Shown: positions 1-11,526, counted from the first letter of the stretch. The stretch is DNA of 64,000 nt from Meghimatium bilineatum (GCA_034231615.1 CM067316.1:64193353-64257352), one strand, 5' to 3'. Made by a program: numbers and translations. Notes: generated by a model not told the origin, from the letters alone.

Positions 1-465
1 TCTGTTCCACACCGCCGCACTGATTCTTGAAGTAAGTTTTTAATGCACAGCTTCTCTATTGATGGAAACGTTTCTGAAATATCAAATGTAAGTATACATT
101 GAACTAACATTTCAAAATAAGTACCGGCATACGTTTTCTGACATCCTAGCTGGTGTACTTATCAGAGATAGTCTGCACGGATCGACCACCTCAGGTGTGG
201 AAATCAATAGGCTGTGATGGTTGATTTCACCTATGTTGTCAAAATAGCAACATAACAGAGCGGGTGGGGAATGGGTTATGTAGGCAGGTGAGTGAAGGAT
301 TGAATGTTTACCTATGTTCCATGTTGTATCTAGGTATATTACAGACAGGTGTAAGCAGTTTTTCAGATACAGGTAGATGTCTATTTAATTCCATTCCTCG
401 GTAGAAAATATATTTAAATAACATAAGCAATATGCGACATGTGGAGTTTGATGATAAATACAGTG
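1..465. other. No gene seen; unique-looking AT-rich sequence
   Basis: No open frame of note, no repeat unit and no similarity to the dispersed elements elsewhere in the window. Probably intergenic or deep intronic DNA. Confidence 0.5.
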
Positions 466-473
466 GAAACAGT

Positions 474-675
474 GGATCGGATAGTGGAGCACTTCTGTGG
501 GCACCGGTATGCTATGATCGGATAGTGGAGCACTTCTGTGAGCACCGGTATGCTATGATCGGATAGTGGAGCACTTCTGTGAGCACCGGTATGCTATGAT
601 CGGATAGTGGAGCACTTCTGTGAGCACCGGTATGCTATGATTGGATAGTGGAGCACTTCTGTGAGCACCGGTATA
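474..675. repeat. 41-bp tandem repeat, about 5 copies
   Basis: The unit CGGATAGTGGAGCACTTCTG recurs at 478, 519, 560, 601 and (first base changed) 642, exactly 41 bp apart, with only single-base differences. It runs straight into the next array. Confidence 0.95.
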
Positions 676-677
676 TA

Positions 678-1010
678 GGGATATAGTTGGTGGTAGATGT
701 AGGCGTCAGAGATATAGTTGGTGGTAGATGTAGGCGTCAGGGATATAGTTGGTGGTAGATGTAGGCGTCAGAGATATAGTTGGTGGTAGATGTAGGCGTC
801 AGAGATATAGCTGGTGGTAGACGTAGGCGTCAGGGATATAGTTGTGGTAGATGTAGGCGTCAGGGATATAGTTGGTGGTAGATGTAGGCGTCAGGGATAT
901 AGTTGGTGGTAAATGTAGGCGTCAGGGATATAGTTGGTGGTAGATGTAGGCGTCAGGGATATAGTTGGTGGTAAATGTAGGCGTCAGGGATATAGTTGGT
1001 GGTAGATGTA
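678..1010. repeat. 30-bp tandem repeat, about 11 copies
   Basis: The unit GATATAGTTGGTGGTAGATG plus TAGGCGTCAG repeats about 11 times with few substitutions and one short deletion. The unit length is a multiple of three, so open frames pass through it, but they are not evidence of a protein. Confidence 0.95.
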
Positions 1011-1275
1011 CACTTTGGTCGCTAATTTTTGTTAATACACAGGTACGTGAGAGGGACGCTAATTGTATATATCATATTTCGTACAGAAACAATTGTGGGT
1101 CGCTAATTGGGATGCCGTATAGATACATACATATAGGCTTATGGGGCGCTAATTGGGCACTCATATTTCTTGCAGACACACGTACGTGGTGACAGTTGAT
1201 ATCCCAATGACACCTAGGTGAGGCGATAGTTGATATCCCAATGACACATAGGTGAGGCGATAGTTGATTTTCCAA
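1011..1275. repeat. Degenerate tandem repeats (CGCTAATT units, then 37-bp units)
   Basis: CGCTAATT recurs four times at about 40-50 bp spacing in diverged copies up to about 1190. From about 1190 a second unit, GTTGATATCCCAATGACAC, repeats about 2.3 times at about 37 bp. Confidence 0.7.
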
Positions 1276-1510
1276 TGTTTTTTTTGCGCCAATGGCCCGA
1301 CACATCCGTCTTCGGCGGTGTTCAGGAGATTCAATTTCAATCAATGCATTATTCTTCTTCTTCAACGTTCATTCTCAAACTCCTGCTGGATCTTTTGTAA
1401 CACTATGATGGTCCTTCTAGGTTTCCAGAAGAATATAGTCCAGAGAATAGAAAAAATGCGTTGTATCGCCGTTTTATTTGTGTTAATGGCCCGACACGTC
1501 CGTTTTCAAT
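1276..1510 (+). mobile_element. Two same-orientation copies of the 150-bp dispersed module (module M)
   Basis: The second copy (about 1353-1507) starts with a TTC tract and GTTCATTCTCAAACTCCTGC and ends with ATGGCCCGACACGTCCG. The first (about 1276-1322) keeps only the GCGCCAATGGCCCGACACAT end. The same module recurs in both orientations across the window. With the inverted copy at 1848-1985 it brackets about 630 bp, as if these were terminal inverted repeats of one element. No protein is encoded. Confidence 0.75.
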
Positions 1511-1544
1511 ACATTCAATGTGTCTAGATGAAAATTATGTTCTT

Positions 1545-1805
1545 CTTCTTCTGCTTCTGCGTTAGTTCTCAAACTTCTGCAAATTAGCAGGACGCAGTCC
1601 GGAGAACGGTATGCATTGTGTCATGGTTTACAGCTTTGCTGCGATATCTGCGCCTGACACATCCGACTTCAGCATGACTGCCGGATCACATACTCTATAT
1701 GGGATGGAGCAACCAATTCCACTCCATACATGTCTTAGTCGTCTCCTACGATGCATGGTAGGTAAATAGTGTTGCTATTCTTTGCTCCCCTTTCAGCCCC
1801 GGGCA
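1545..1805 (+). mobile_element. Variant module (M2) with conserved tail
   Basis: A diverged relative of module M (TTCTCAAACTTCTGC, ATTAGCAGGACGCAGTCC, GCATTGTGTCATGGTT, GACACATCCGACTTCAGC). It is followed by a tail ending TTGCTATTCTTTGCTCCCCT. Closely similar copies lie at 56165-56410 and 63700-63955, with partial tails at 24830-24960 and 48110-48420. Non-coding; looks like a SINE or a non-autonomous transposon. Confidence 0.7.
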
Positions 1806-1847
1806 ACACAAGGGAGAAAATTCTATTGTAATGTATTATACTGTCAC

Positions 1848-1985
1848 CGAAGACGGATGTGTCGGGCCATTGGCGCAAATAAAACCATGACGCAACCATT
1901 CCTTTCTCTGGACTACATCCTGCTGAAAATCTATTAGTCCTACTACAAAAGAGATCCAACGGGAGTTTGAGACTGAACGCTGAAG
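1848..1985 (-). mobile_element. Inverted copy of module M
   Basis: Reads GAAGACGGATGTGTCGGGCC through TCTCTGGACTACATCCTGC to GGGAGTTTGAGACTGAACGC on the + strand, the reverse complement of the copy at 1353-1507. This is the right-hand partner of that inverted pair. Confidence 0.75.
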
Positions 1986-2869
1986 TATTATACTGAACAA
2001 TCTCTCTTCAATTTGCTTTTATGTTACGTTATTGTTAACCATTTTTACATCCATCATGGCCAATGACCACTGCTTCTATAACATTCTCCAGTTGAGGCAG
2101 AAATATTCTTCAGATCGCAACGGCTCCAGGGTCGACCCAGCCTTAATTGGGTACCAGATTAATCCGGGTTGTAAAGACTTCGAGGGACAGAAGATGGATA
2201 CCGCCCTCTTATAGCAGAGCCACTGAAATGTGAGATCGATAACATCTCACACCCCTACGGCATTAATCAATGCTATGGGTTAACTTGACTTTATTTTTCT
2301 ATAATATGGTGTCTCGACTCGAGAGAGAGATTGGGAACCTGTAGTCTTTAGCGAAATGAGGTCGGATAAGAAAATACATCATCAATCATCATCATCTAAT
2401 GCAACGACGATTGACTGCAACAGACCTCTGACATTCTTATCTCTCTGCTTTCGTGGTGCACTCTGCTAAACTATAGCCTATCCATTTTGTGATGTTACAC
2501 TGCCACTTGTATATCTGCTTACCTCGTGCTCACCTCCCTCGACTTTAACCTCAAGTAAGGTCTTCAGCAAGGTGTCGGGTCTTTTAATGTCTAAAATATT
2601 TTATTTCCCTGATCCTTATTCCCTTTAATATATTTTTTTTCATATAAAGTCTTGTTAGAACATCTTCGTTCGTTTTCTTCTCTTTCCATGAAGTTCTCTC
2701 TATTCTTCTATAGATTCACATCTCAAAGGTATCAGTTCTGTCTTCTAGTTGTTTGTTCATTGTCCATGTTTCTGAGCTATAGATTAATATGGAATAGATG
2801 TTGCGATTTTCCCCCTAATTTTTAGCTTGTTTGTAATTTGTTTAGATGTAAGGAGAAGGGCCTCTTCTT
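1986..2869. other. No gene recognised
   Basis: AT-rich sequence with short spurious frames only. No clear repeat and no recognisable protein signature on either strand. Confidence 0.5.
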
Positions 2870-3390
2870 AAACATCAAGAATACCGAAGAAGTGGTTATT
2901 TAAAAAAAACCCCACAAAAAACCAGCACAGCTTGAAAGATCAAAGTGAATGATATAGTATTAAACAGATCCATCAATTCAAATATTTAGGATTACAGTAG
3001 ATGAAAGAAGTTCAACAGAAATTAGAACCAGAATAGGGGGGGGGGCAGGCAAAAACAACATTCAGAAAAATAAAAAATATATTGTGTAATATGACCTTGT
3101 CATTAGAGGTGATAAAGAGAGTTCTGCAGTGTTATATAACCCCTATACTAACATATGGGTGCTAGTCTTGGACAATAAACAAACTGGAAAGTTGGAAATT
3201 AGAGACAACAGAGATGTCGTTCTACAGAAGAATGCTGAGAATACCATGGACTGCCAGCAAAACTAATGTATAGGCGTTGAACGAGTCAAATGCGAAAAGG
3301 ACCTTAATCAATAATATAAGAAAAAGACAATCTTCATTTTTTGGCCACTTCATGAGACAGGCAGGTTTGGAGAACATAGTCACAACAGGA
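2870..3390 (+). pseudogene. Degraded non-LTR retrotransposon (LINE family A), C-terminal part
   Basis: Conceptual fragments in more than one frame read [38 protein letters not shown] and [20 protein letters not shown]. This is the region after the reverse transcriptase palm in many animal LINEs (thumb/connection region with an [13 protein letters not shown] motif). It is nearly the same as the copy at 61479-62000. Stops and a G run break the frame, so it is dead. It runs into a purine repeat at 3390. Confidence 0.85.
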
Positions 3391-3645
3391 AAGATTGGTG
3401 AAGAGAGAAAGAAGAAGAAGAGAAGATAGAAATAGAGAGAGAAATATAGAGAGAAATAGAGAGAAAGAGAGAAATAGAGAGAAATAGAGAGACATAGAGA
3501 GAAAGAGATAGAGAGAAAGAGAAATAGAGAGAGAAATAGAGAGAAATAGAGAGAGAGCAATAGAGAAAGAGAGAGATAAAGAGAGAGAAAGAGAGACAAA
3601 TAGAGAAAGAGAAAGAGAGAGAAAGAGAGAGAAAGAGAGAGAGTG
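3390..3645. repeat. GA-rich simple repeat (GAGAGAAATA)n
   Basis: About 250 bp of purines made of GAGAGAAATA and GAGAGAAAGA units. The long serine/leucine-rich frames on the other strand are by-products of this composition. Confidence 0.95.
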
Positions 3646-4189
3646 TGTTGTCTGAACGAATGTGTTTCCGAGGAGTAACTGGCGATTGAGGAGATATTTT
3701 TAAAGAGGTCAAGAGTTTAGAAATGTTATTGAAGTAATGGCCGGAAATCCCTTACATCTCTGGTGCCCTTTTAACGAACCAGCAGATAAGGAGCTTCCTT
3801 GTTGCTGTCATATAAACCATCTGGTTCAGGAGCCTGAGAATGATACCGGGTTCCTACATGCCAATCATTTCATTCACTGACTGCCTGACAGCACGCGCTG
3901 CCAGACGTGGAAGAAACAGCCTGATTTGTTCACTCCTGGCGCGAATTTGTGTACCGGCTTGGCTTCATGTGCCCGGTTTGTTTAGACTTGGCAAAAGTCT
4001 GCGTGCCGTCTGTCAGTTTCAACATGTACTGCATATGTGGTTAGTTTACTCACGTTTGCTTGGAGATATTTCCTAGTTTTCTGCGACTGTTTTACTGCAG
4101 GAAATGATAGCTTATGTTCCGACGTAACTTCAGGATAACTTCAATGTTCCTTAGATGTTAATACGCATCATCATCATGTGCACCATGTA
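3646..4189. other. No gene recognised
   Basis: A 78-codon frame at 3840-4076 (+) has no recognisable domain, no splice context and no similarity I know. The rest is featureless. Confidence 0.4.
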
Positions 4190-4262
4190 TAGAGATAAGT
4201 GTGTGTAAATTAATTAAGAATGATTTCGTTAAGTTAGGGTTTCGATTTTGGCTGTTTTTTTC
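4190..4262. mobile_element. Half copy of the foldback element found at 4870-5061
   Basis: GTTAGGGTTTCGATTTTGGCTG with the flanking TTAATTAAGAATGA region resembles, in reverse complement, the right arm of the foldback element 600 bp downstream (AAAACCGTAACCCTAAAAAAT). Confidence 0.45.
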
Positions 4263-4869
4263 AAGACTCTTCCAGTGATTTGCGAGTAAAATGGAAGTTT
4301 TGTCTATGTTGTACACTTTAGTGAGTAATTTGTATGCTAACATAGTGACACTCACACTTGCGTACATATTTGTTGTTGTTCGTCCATCACAGGTGATGAT
4401 GATTTATTACATTGACTTTTGAAATTCAGTTAGAGTTATGTCCTTGATTATGTGTTGGTAGATGGCTAATAACTTTCGTAGATATTCGTGGACAGTTCGG
4501 GCATAGGATGACCGATGTAGAGGATTCTTGACCTACACGTGACTATTTAACTACACTCCGCTGTTGAGCTGTTGCATTTCTTCTCTTTTCACAAGATACT
4601 GCGCCTGGTTTTGACTGTAGGTTTCCATGTAGCTCTATGTTGTGCAAGTTCTTCCCATGAATCTTGGTCTATTTCAAAAGCCTTCAGTGAGGTCTTTAAT
4701 GAGTCCTTGTAGCCCTTCCTTTGACCACCCTGAAAACGTATACAGGTATTTCAAAAGGATGAAAAGGGTCACGTACATTTCACTTCATAGAATGGGTAAA
4801 TGAATAATAGTACTAAGAATTATCGAAGACTTTAGTATTATATAACAAAAAGGTTCTTGCTTGGAGCGA
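4263..4869. other. No gene recognised
   Basis: AT-rich, no tandem repeat, no credible coding frame. Confidence 0.45.
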
Positions 4870-5061
4870 GTGCCGCCCTATTTGATTATTTCCCTTGGCT
4901 TTGTTTGTCAGTTTATGGTTATCAATTTATTTAGGGTTTGGGTTAGTCATGTAAAACACAACTCTCAAAACCGTAACCCTAAAAAATGTATAATAAAATT
5001 AATAAAGGATACACATAAACTGACAAACACTGCCAAGGGAAATAATCAAATATGGAGGCAC
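4870..5061. mobile_element. Foldback / MITE-like element with about 90-bp inverted arms
   Basis: The left arm TATTTGATTATTTCCCTTGG then TTTGTCAGTTTATG is matched in reverse complement by the right arm CATAAACTGACAAA then CCAAGGGAAATAATCAAATA. The arms continue inward to TTTAGGGTTTGGGTT facing AACCGTAACCCTAAA. The whole could fold into one long hairpin. No transposase is encoded; I could not fix a target-site duplication. Confidence 0.75.
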
Positions 5062-5620
5062 GCGTTTCAAACAGGAATCTACAAGAGTTTTAAACAACCG
5101 TATTTATGTTCATAAGTTATTTATGCTTCCAAGTAGTCCTATATGTACTTGTAATACAGATGCCTGATGTCATATACACATGTTAAATGTTTGTGGCTCT
5201 CAAGGAATTTACATACCTTTGCAGTGTTTGTGTCGTTGTTGTTGTTGTCTATGTGTTCGACCGGTCCATATTCATAGCAGCTTGAGAGCACACACGTTGA
5301 AAGTCTTGACTAAAATCGCATGTTTTTAGGAGTGCAGATTAGTCAAATACAGAAAACGTATAGGTGTCAGATTAATGAAATCTCGTTTGCTGTCTTCTGA
5401 TATTTTCTATGACTTTGTAGTGCTTGGATTTCTTTACATGTATTCCGTCCATCACAGCACGTATCTCCGTAGTGCACGTGATATTGCATCCGGATATCTG
5501 AAAACCTGCATGTCGTAAGCCAGGGGTCGAGGTCTGATCCACAACTTCACGAGCACAAGATAAATGCATTGACTACTTCGCCGAGGAGGCGCACAAAAAA
5601 TATAAATGTTTACTATTGTT
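5062..5620. other. No gene recognised
   Basis: Contains a short GTT tract near 5233. No coding signature. Confidence 0.45.
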
Positions 5621-6158
5621 TACAATTACTCAACCATACGTCACATCGGTTCTCACACAATTACTCAACCATAAGTCACATCGGCTCTCACACAATTACT
5701 CAACTATACGTCACATCGGCTCTCACATAATTACTCAACCATACGTCACATCGGCTCTCACACAATTACTCAACCATAAGTCACATCGGCTCTCACACAA
5801 TTACTCAACCATACGTCACATCGGCTCTCACATAATTACTCAACCATACGTCACATCGGCTCTCACACAATTACTCAACCATACGTCACATCGGCTCTCA
5901 CACAATTACTCAACCATACGTCACATCGGCTCTCACACAATTACTCAACCATACGTCACATCGGCTCTCACACAATTACTCAACCATACGTCACATCGGC
6001 TCTCACACAATTACTCAACCATACGTCACATCGGCTCTCACACAATTACTCAACCATACGTCACATCGGCTCTCACACAATTACTCAACCATACGTCACA
6101 TCGGCTCTCACACAATTACTCAACCATAAGTGACATCGGCTCTCACACAATTACTTAA
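5621..6158. repeat. 35-bp tandem repeat, about 15 copies
   Basis: The unit ACAATTACTCAACCATACGT CACATCGGCTCTCAC repeats with very few changes. The unit is not a multiple of three, but none of the three phases has a stop on the + strand, so a 180-codon frame cycles through three phases with a 35-residue period. That period is the signature of a non-coding array read through, not of a repeat protein. Confidence 0.97.
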
Positions 6159-6894
6159 ATACACATTAAAACCCAGCTAGTGTATTTACCAGCGGGAGGT
6201 AATCAACTCTCGGCACAGCTGGTCATACCATTTAACTAATATAATGGGACCGGAAGGGGTGGGTGTGGGTGTTCCAGACCTTTAAACTCGGGGGGGGGGG
6301 GATTGAGAACAATCTCAGAAGCTGCCGTCGACTCACTCGAGTGTTGATACTTTGAAATAAGTTAAAAGGTCTAGGTATCACTGTGGGGTCAAATATACAT
6401 GCTAAAAATAGCCAAGACGATCCCAAGTATATAAATAGTGACCAATGAAAACACAGCAATAATAAAAAAAGGTAACGAATTAAGGCTTATTTACTTTCTG
6501 TGCAGAGGTCTTGTATATTCAGACGGGCATGGCGTGGACTAGCAGTAGGAATCTAGGAGCTCTCGACAGAGACTATTTTCCTCTAGGATTACTCATGTGC
6601 GCAAGGCTTGACTGGTCACTTGATGCTGGGTATGTGGCTAGATTGCGACAGCCTTGTGTGAGTGCTCTGTTGCCTGAGTCCCTTATAGTCGCCGGGCTGC
6701 AGTGACTGTGGTTAATTAAGTGAACAGAACCGTCGACATATTTAAAATCTGTGATGCATTAGAAATGAATGGGAAGCTGAACTCCGATGAACTTGACCGA
6801 AAAACGCTAATATCGCAGCTTTTCAAGAAACTACCAGCAGCGTATGTATACTCATTGGATCAAATCACAGACACATTTTAGTGATTGTACTAGA
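6159..6894. other. No gene; holds one dispersed repeat fragment
   Basis: A G run lies near 6291-6301. About 6360-6480 carries AATAGCCAAGACGATCCCAA and ATAAATAGTGACCAATGAAA, which also occur in diverged form near 50690-50850 and 53305-53405 (there in part as CTTGGCTATTTT). Small open frames here lack any domain signature. Confidence 0.5.
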
Positions 6895-7085
6895 ATTAAC
6901 AGTGTCCCTACATCAGCAGTGTCCCTGAGTCAGCAGTGTCCCTACATCAGCAGTGTCCCTGAGTCAGAAGTTTCCCCGAGTCAACAGTTTCCCCGAGTCA
7001 GCAGTGTCCCTACATCAGCAGTGTCCCTGAGTCAGAAGTTTCCCCGAGTCAACAGTTTCCCCGAGTCAACAGTATCTCAGAGTGG
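6895..7085. repeat. 17-bp tandem repeat, about 11 copies
   Basis: CAGCAGTGTCCCTGAGT and variants (CCCTACAT, TTTCCCCGAGT) repeat every 17 bp in two or three interleaved subtypes. Confidence 0.9.
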
Positions 7086-7144
7086 TTTGTTTTAGATCAT
7101 CTTGGACTCCTGGTACTACACACCTGCTGATCACGCTTCTATAC

Positions 7145-7255
7145 CAATGATACACACTAAATGATGACACGTCTATACTGATACTACACAATAAATGATG
7201 ACACGTCTATACTGACACTACACAATAAAGGATAACGCTTCTATTCTGATACTCG
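7145..7255. repeat. 34-bp tandem repeat, about 3 copies
   Basis: ATGATGACACGTCTATACTG starts at 7161 and 7195 with a diverged third copy after. Confidence 0.8.
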
Positions 7256-7735
7256 ACAACAATTGATGACGTGTCCCTACACAACTGCGATCAATAGTTC
7301 AACATGCAGTCCAATATTAGTCATGTATAGAGCGGTTGTTTTAGGTCATCATAGGTTCCCCACAGCTTGTTATGCAGAGTATCCCGTGGGCCAGATTTTC
7401 GTTCAGTGAATGGTCAAACTGGGACACTGCGTGTTTCTTGAATTAGAATTTTGTTTGCAGAATAAAATGTTTCGGTGACAATGTTTTAAGTCGCTGTAGA
7501 CAGCAGTTTATACAAAATTCTAGAAACCTTTGTTTATAATTTCCCAACGACACATAATTATATATTGTTTCTGCTATGAAGTCGATGCCCGCCCGACTTG
7601 CGGACGGAGAGTGAATCGTTGTATTGTTGCCGGTTTGTGTACTGTATTTTCAGCTGTTAATAGTTTACTTTCTTTCATTGAAACTTGACATGTCAACAAG
7701 AACATACGTTGCATAGGTTCGCCTAGTGTAGAGAG
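7256..7735. other. No gene recognised
   Basis: Unique-looking AT-rich sequence between two tandem arrays. Confidence 0.45.
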
Positions 7736-8710
7736 AATGAGACAGACTGCTAGAAACTGTCAGCGTGTACCGGATAGAGACAGCTAGAAACTGTCAGCGT
7801 GTACCGGATAGAGACAGCTAGAAACTGTCAGCGTGTACCGGAGAGAGACAGCTAGAAACTGTCAGCGTGTACCGGAGAGAGACAGCTAGAAACTGTCAGC
7901 GTGTACCGGAGAGAGACAGCTAGAAACTGTCAGCGTGTACCGGAGAGAGACAGCTAGAAACTGTCAGCGTGTACCGGAGAGAGACAGCTAGAAACTGTCA
8001 GCGTGTACCGGATAGAGACAGCTAGAAACTGTCAGCGTGTACCGGAGAGAGACAGCTAGAAACTGTCAGCGTGTACCGGATAGAGACAGCTAGAAACTGT
8101 CAGCGTGTACCGGATAGAGACAGCTAGAAACTGTCAGCGTGTACTGAAAGAGACAGCTAGAAACTGTCAGCGTGTACCGGATAGAGACAGCTAGAAACTG
8201 TCAGCGTGTACCGGAGAGAGACAGCTAGAATATGTCAGCGTGTACCGGATAGAGACAGCTAGAAACTGTCAGCGTGTACCGGAGAGACAGCTATAATCTA
8301 TCAGCGTGTATCCGAGAGACAGCTAGAATCTATCAGCGTGTACCGGAGAGAGACAGCTAGAAACTGTCAGCGTGTACCGGATAGAGACAGCTAGAAACTG
8401 TCAGCGTGTACCGGATAGAGACAGCTAGAAACTGTCAGCGTGTACCGGAGAGACAGCTAGAAACTGTCAGCGTGTACCCGAGAGACAGCTATAATCTATC
8501 AGCGTGTACCCGAGAGACAGCTAGAATCTATCAGCGTGTACCGGAGAGAGACAGCTAGAAACTGTCAGCGTGTACCGGAGAGACAGCTAGAATCTATCAG
8601 CGTGTACCGGAGATAGCTAGAATCTGTCAGCATGTACCGGAGAGACATCTTGAATCTATTAGCGTGTACCGGAGATAGACAGCTAGAATCTGTCAGCTTG
8701 TACCGAAGAT
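7736..8710. repeat. 34-bp satellite, about 29 copies
   Basis: The unit GACAGCTAGAAACTGTCAGC plus GTGTACCGGATAGA repeats every 34 bp (GTACCGG at 7801, 7835 and so on). Copies alternate between GATAGA, GAGAGA and 32-bp GAGA forms, and copies with AATCTATCAGC appear towards the right end. Confidence 0.97.
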
Positions 8711-9055
8711 AGACAGCTAGAATCATATCAGATTGTACTGAGACACGGCAGATAGAATCATATCAGAGTGTACTGAGACACGGCAGATAGAATCATATCA
8801 GATTGTACTGAGACACGGCGGATAGAATCATATCAGAGTGTACTGAGACACGGCGGATAGAATCATATCAGAGTGTACTGAGACACGGCGGATAGAATCA
8901 TATCAGAGTGTACTGAGACACGGCAGATAGAATCATATCAGAGTGTACTGAGACACGGCGGATAGAATCATATCAGAGTGTACTGAGACACGGCAGATAG
9001 AATCATATCAGAGTGTACTGAGACACGGCAGATAGAATCATATCAGAGTGTACTG
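8711..9055. repeat. 35-bp satellite derived from the neighbouring 34-bp unit, about 10 copies
   Basis: The unit AGAATCATATCAGAGTGTAC plus TGAGACACGGCAGAT repeats every 35 bp (8761, 8796 and so on) with CAG/CGG and GAG/GAT alternation. Its TAGAATC..ATCAG..GTGTACTG..GAGACA layout matches the previous array base for base in part, so it looks like a locally re-amplified variant. Confidence 0.95.
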
Positions 9056-9555
9056 AAGAAAGAGAGCTAGAATATATGAGAGTGTACTGGAGACAAACAG
9101 CTGGAATATAGCGGTGTACAGAAGACAGACAGCTAGAATATATCAGAGTGTACAGGAGATAAACAATTAGAGTCATATCGAAGTGTACTGGTGATAGAGA
9201 ACTAGAATATATGAGAGTGTACTGGAAACAAGAAGCTAAAAATCCTGTCAGAGTGTCCGGAGACAAACAGCTAGAATCCTGTAATGGTACACCAGAGACA
9301 GACAGACTCATATCAGAGAGTACCGGAGACAAACAGCTAAAATTTATCCGAGTGTGCCAGAGACAGACCGTTAGAATGATATCAGAGTATGCCTTAGACA
9401 GCCAAAATCAGAATGTAACGGAGACATAATTCTATCAGCGTGTAGAAACAGCTACGTTGAAGTTTGTCAGAGTGTACCGGAGACAGAATTCTGTCAGCGT
9501 GTAGAAACAGCTACGTTGAAGTTTGTCAGAGTGTACCGGAGACAGATAAGATTAT
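9056..9555. repeat. Decayed copies of the same satellite
   Basis: Units such as CAGCTAGAATATATCAGAGTGTAC continue with many substitutions and uneven length. The last copies (9430-9550) form a separate larger duplication with GTAGAAACAGCTACGTTGAA twice. Confidence 0.85.
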
Positions 9556-9596
9556 GAGGTGAAAGCGTACCAAGACAGAGTGGTATTAAACATCAT

Positions 9597-9839
9597 TTGC
9601 AGGCAGTATCACGCGGAGACGATACAGACTCTGAAGAGACTCAATTTAGCCATGGACAAGTTGTAGACGTCAAGAATGACCTGTTTGCCACCACCTCCCC
9701 TCAAATTGTTGTTGACTGCTACACTGTCTCCTTGACGCAAGTCTCAGGACAGCACACTCCACTAACTCATTATGTTTTCCCCAGAGAGGTTCGATCTTTA
9801 GACGCTAATGTCGCAGGCAGAGAATATTTCATCGATTAA
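9597..9839 (+). other. Unassigned 80-codon open frame, weak exon candidate
   Basis: An acceptor-like TTTGCAG precedes an open frame with ordinary amino-acid composition (GDDTDSEETQF, QHTPLTHYVFPREVRS) that ends at TAA. I recognise no domain, and the same length could arise by chance. No donor or partner exon was found. Confidence 0.15.
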
Positions 9840-10160
9840 AAAGACAAACAATTTCTCCTTTTGTTTCCGTGCTCCCTGCACAAAAATAGACTTAAAATTG
9901 TTTAGAAAGAACAGCCGACGAAGACAATATTTTGCCTGTTTGCTTGCTGAACCAGCTGTATTTTCCACGTTAACTAGGCCGTGGTAATGTCGTTTCTTCA
10001 AGAAGTTACAGCGGAGAATCAAACGATGGAACGGGTGTGAAATAGCATTCCTGATCAATTAAGTTAAATTCTGACAGTTGAGAACATAGGTTTTGTATAT
10101 CGTCACGGCCTGATAGCAGATCTGTGTTCTCGCCAGCTCATCTTTCAATGCAGTCATAGA
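9840..10160. other. No gene recognised
   Basis: No repeat and no coding signature. Confidence 0.45.
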
Positions 10161-10164
10161 TATA

Positions 10165-10420
10165 CCTGTTAAAATGTCTATCTTTACGTGCACGTGAGAC
10201 TGAAGACTCAGTTGTAGATATGTTAAATTAAATATTTTTACATACAGGAGAGGTCGTGTTGTCCCATAAAAAAATATGTTAAAATGTCTATCTTTACGTG
10301 CACGTGAGACTGTAGACTCAGTTTTAGATATGTTAAATTAAATATTTTTACATACAGGAGAGGTCGTGTTGTCCCATAAAAAAATATGTTAAAATGTCTA
10401 TCTCTATGTATAGGAAAGAC
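10165..10420. repeat. 110-bp tandem duplication (2.3 copies)
   Basis: TTAAAATGTCTATCTTTACG occurs at about 10169 and 10279, with a variant at 10389, 110 bp apart. The first two copies are nearly identical, including TACAGGAGAGGTCGTGTTGT. The core motif also occurs singly near 11718, 11775, 12885 and 13002. Confidence 0.9.
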
Positions 10421-10679
10421 CGTGTAGACTAAGCTATCTTTTTTTTTCTCGTATTATACCCAGTTATGCCTTGCAACATCAGAGGTAGAAGTGGTCTCTG
10501 GAGATGGTTTTTTTATGTGCTTCATATATGATTGTTTTCGTTGGCTCTTTTAATTATGTAATCCATCGTTTGCAAGATATGCCATTAGCTTTGTATTCAT
10601 CGTGTCTGTAATGGTTTTTGAGGGGCACTGTCTGATGGTAGTCTGGAAGCATGTAAGAACCACTGAATCTGTTGTGTTC

Positions 10680-11455
10680 TGATGTTATCTAGGATTGGTA
10701 TTGTGTTTATTAGTCTTCCTTCTTATATTTTCGTTTCTGATTCTGTGTCTTATTATTTTGGAATTTGTTGTTAGCCTCCACATTTGACATTGGTAGTATA
10801 GTGATAGTATTGTGATCGTTTTATATAGTGCAGTTTTGGTGTTCAAGCTCACATATTTGTTTTTGAAAATAAGAGAAATCTGCCCCAAGATCCGGTATGC
10901 TATGTTGCATTGGTGTTGGATTTCCTTTCTGTTTTTCCCATTTGATGATATGATGCTTCCAAAATAAGTGAATTATTTCACCTGTGTCAGTTGTTGATCA
11001 TCGATTAGAATATTGATGTTTCTTTCTGTTTTTGTGTTTGACATTACCTCAGTTTTTTTCTGTGTTTATCTTCATGTTAAAATCCCTACATGTTGTGTGG
11101 GAATGTATTTATATGTTGTTGTAGTTGTTCTTTTGTTGTTGATATTATTACTTGATCATTTGTAAAAAGAAGTTCGCTCAGGAGATTATTTAGGTTGTCT
11201 TCTTCATTAGTGATGGCAATTTTACATATACAATCGATATATGTGATAAAGAACAAGGGAGATAGAACACATCCTTGTCGCACTCCAGAGTGTATGTGCA
11301 TTTTTCTGAAAGCCTAACACTCGTTCTAACTGCACATTGACTGCCTGTATAACTACTTCTACAAATGTTGATTAGGTGATATGCAACCCCATATTGTGAT
11401 AGAATTTTCCACAGTTGTTGTCTATCTACTCTGTCGAACGTGTTTTTTCTTGGTC
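10680..11455 (-). pseudogene. Dead non-LTR retrotransposon (LINE family B), reverse transcriptase part
   Basis: On the minus strand the conceptual fragments, in order, are TFDRVDRQQLWKIL (RT motif A area), [18 protein letters not shown] (motif B), NNLLSELLFTNDQVIIST (motif C area) and a thumb region LGQI..F.. as in the better copy at 43555-44946. The catalytic FADD box is FTND here, so one aspartate is lost, and frameshifts separate the pieces. A relic with no expected activity. Confidence 0.85.
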
Positions 11456-11526
11456 GACAAACGCGATTTATAATTCTTTGTTGTTTTCAGTTGTTTTTCT
11501 GCCAGTTGTATGTGTGGAAAAAATAG

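Noticed and set aside
5616-6158. 180-codon repeat protein with a 35-residue period
   Set aside because: 35 residues = three 35-bp units; the frame cycles through all phases of a non-triplet repeat, which a protein repeat would not do.
5621-9055. CRISPR array (regular repeats of 34-35 bp)
   Set aside because: Units are contiguous with no unique spacers, and the sequence is eukaryotic with spliced genes.
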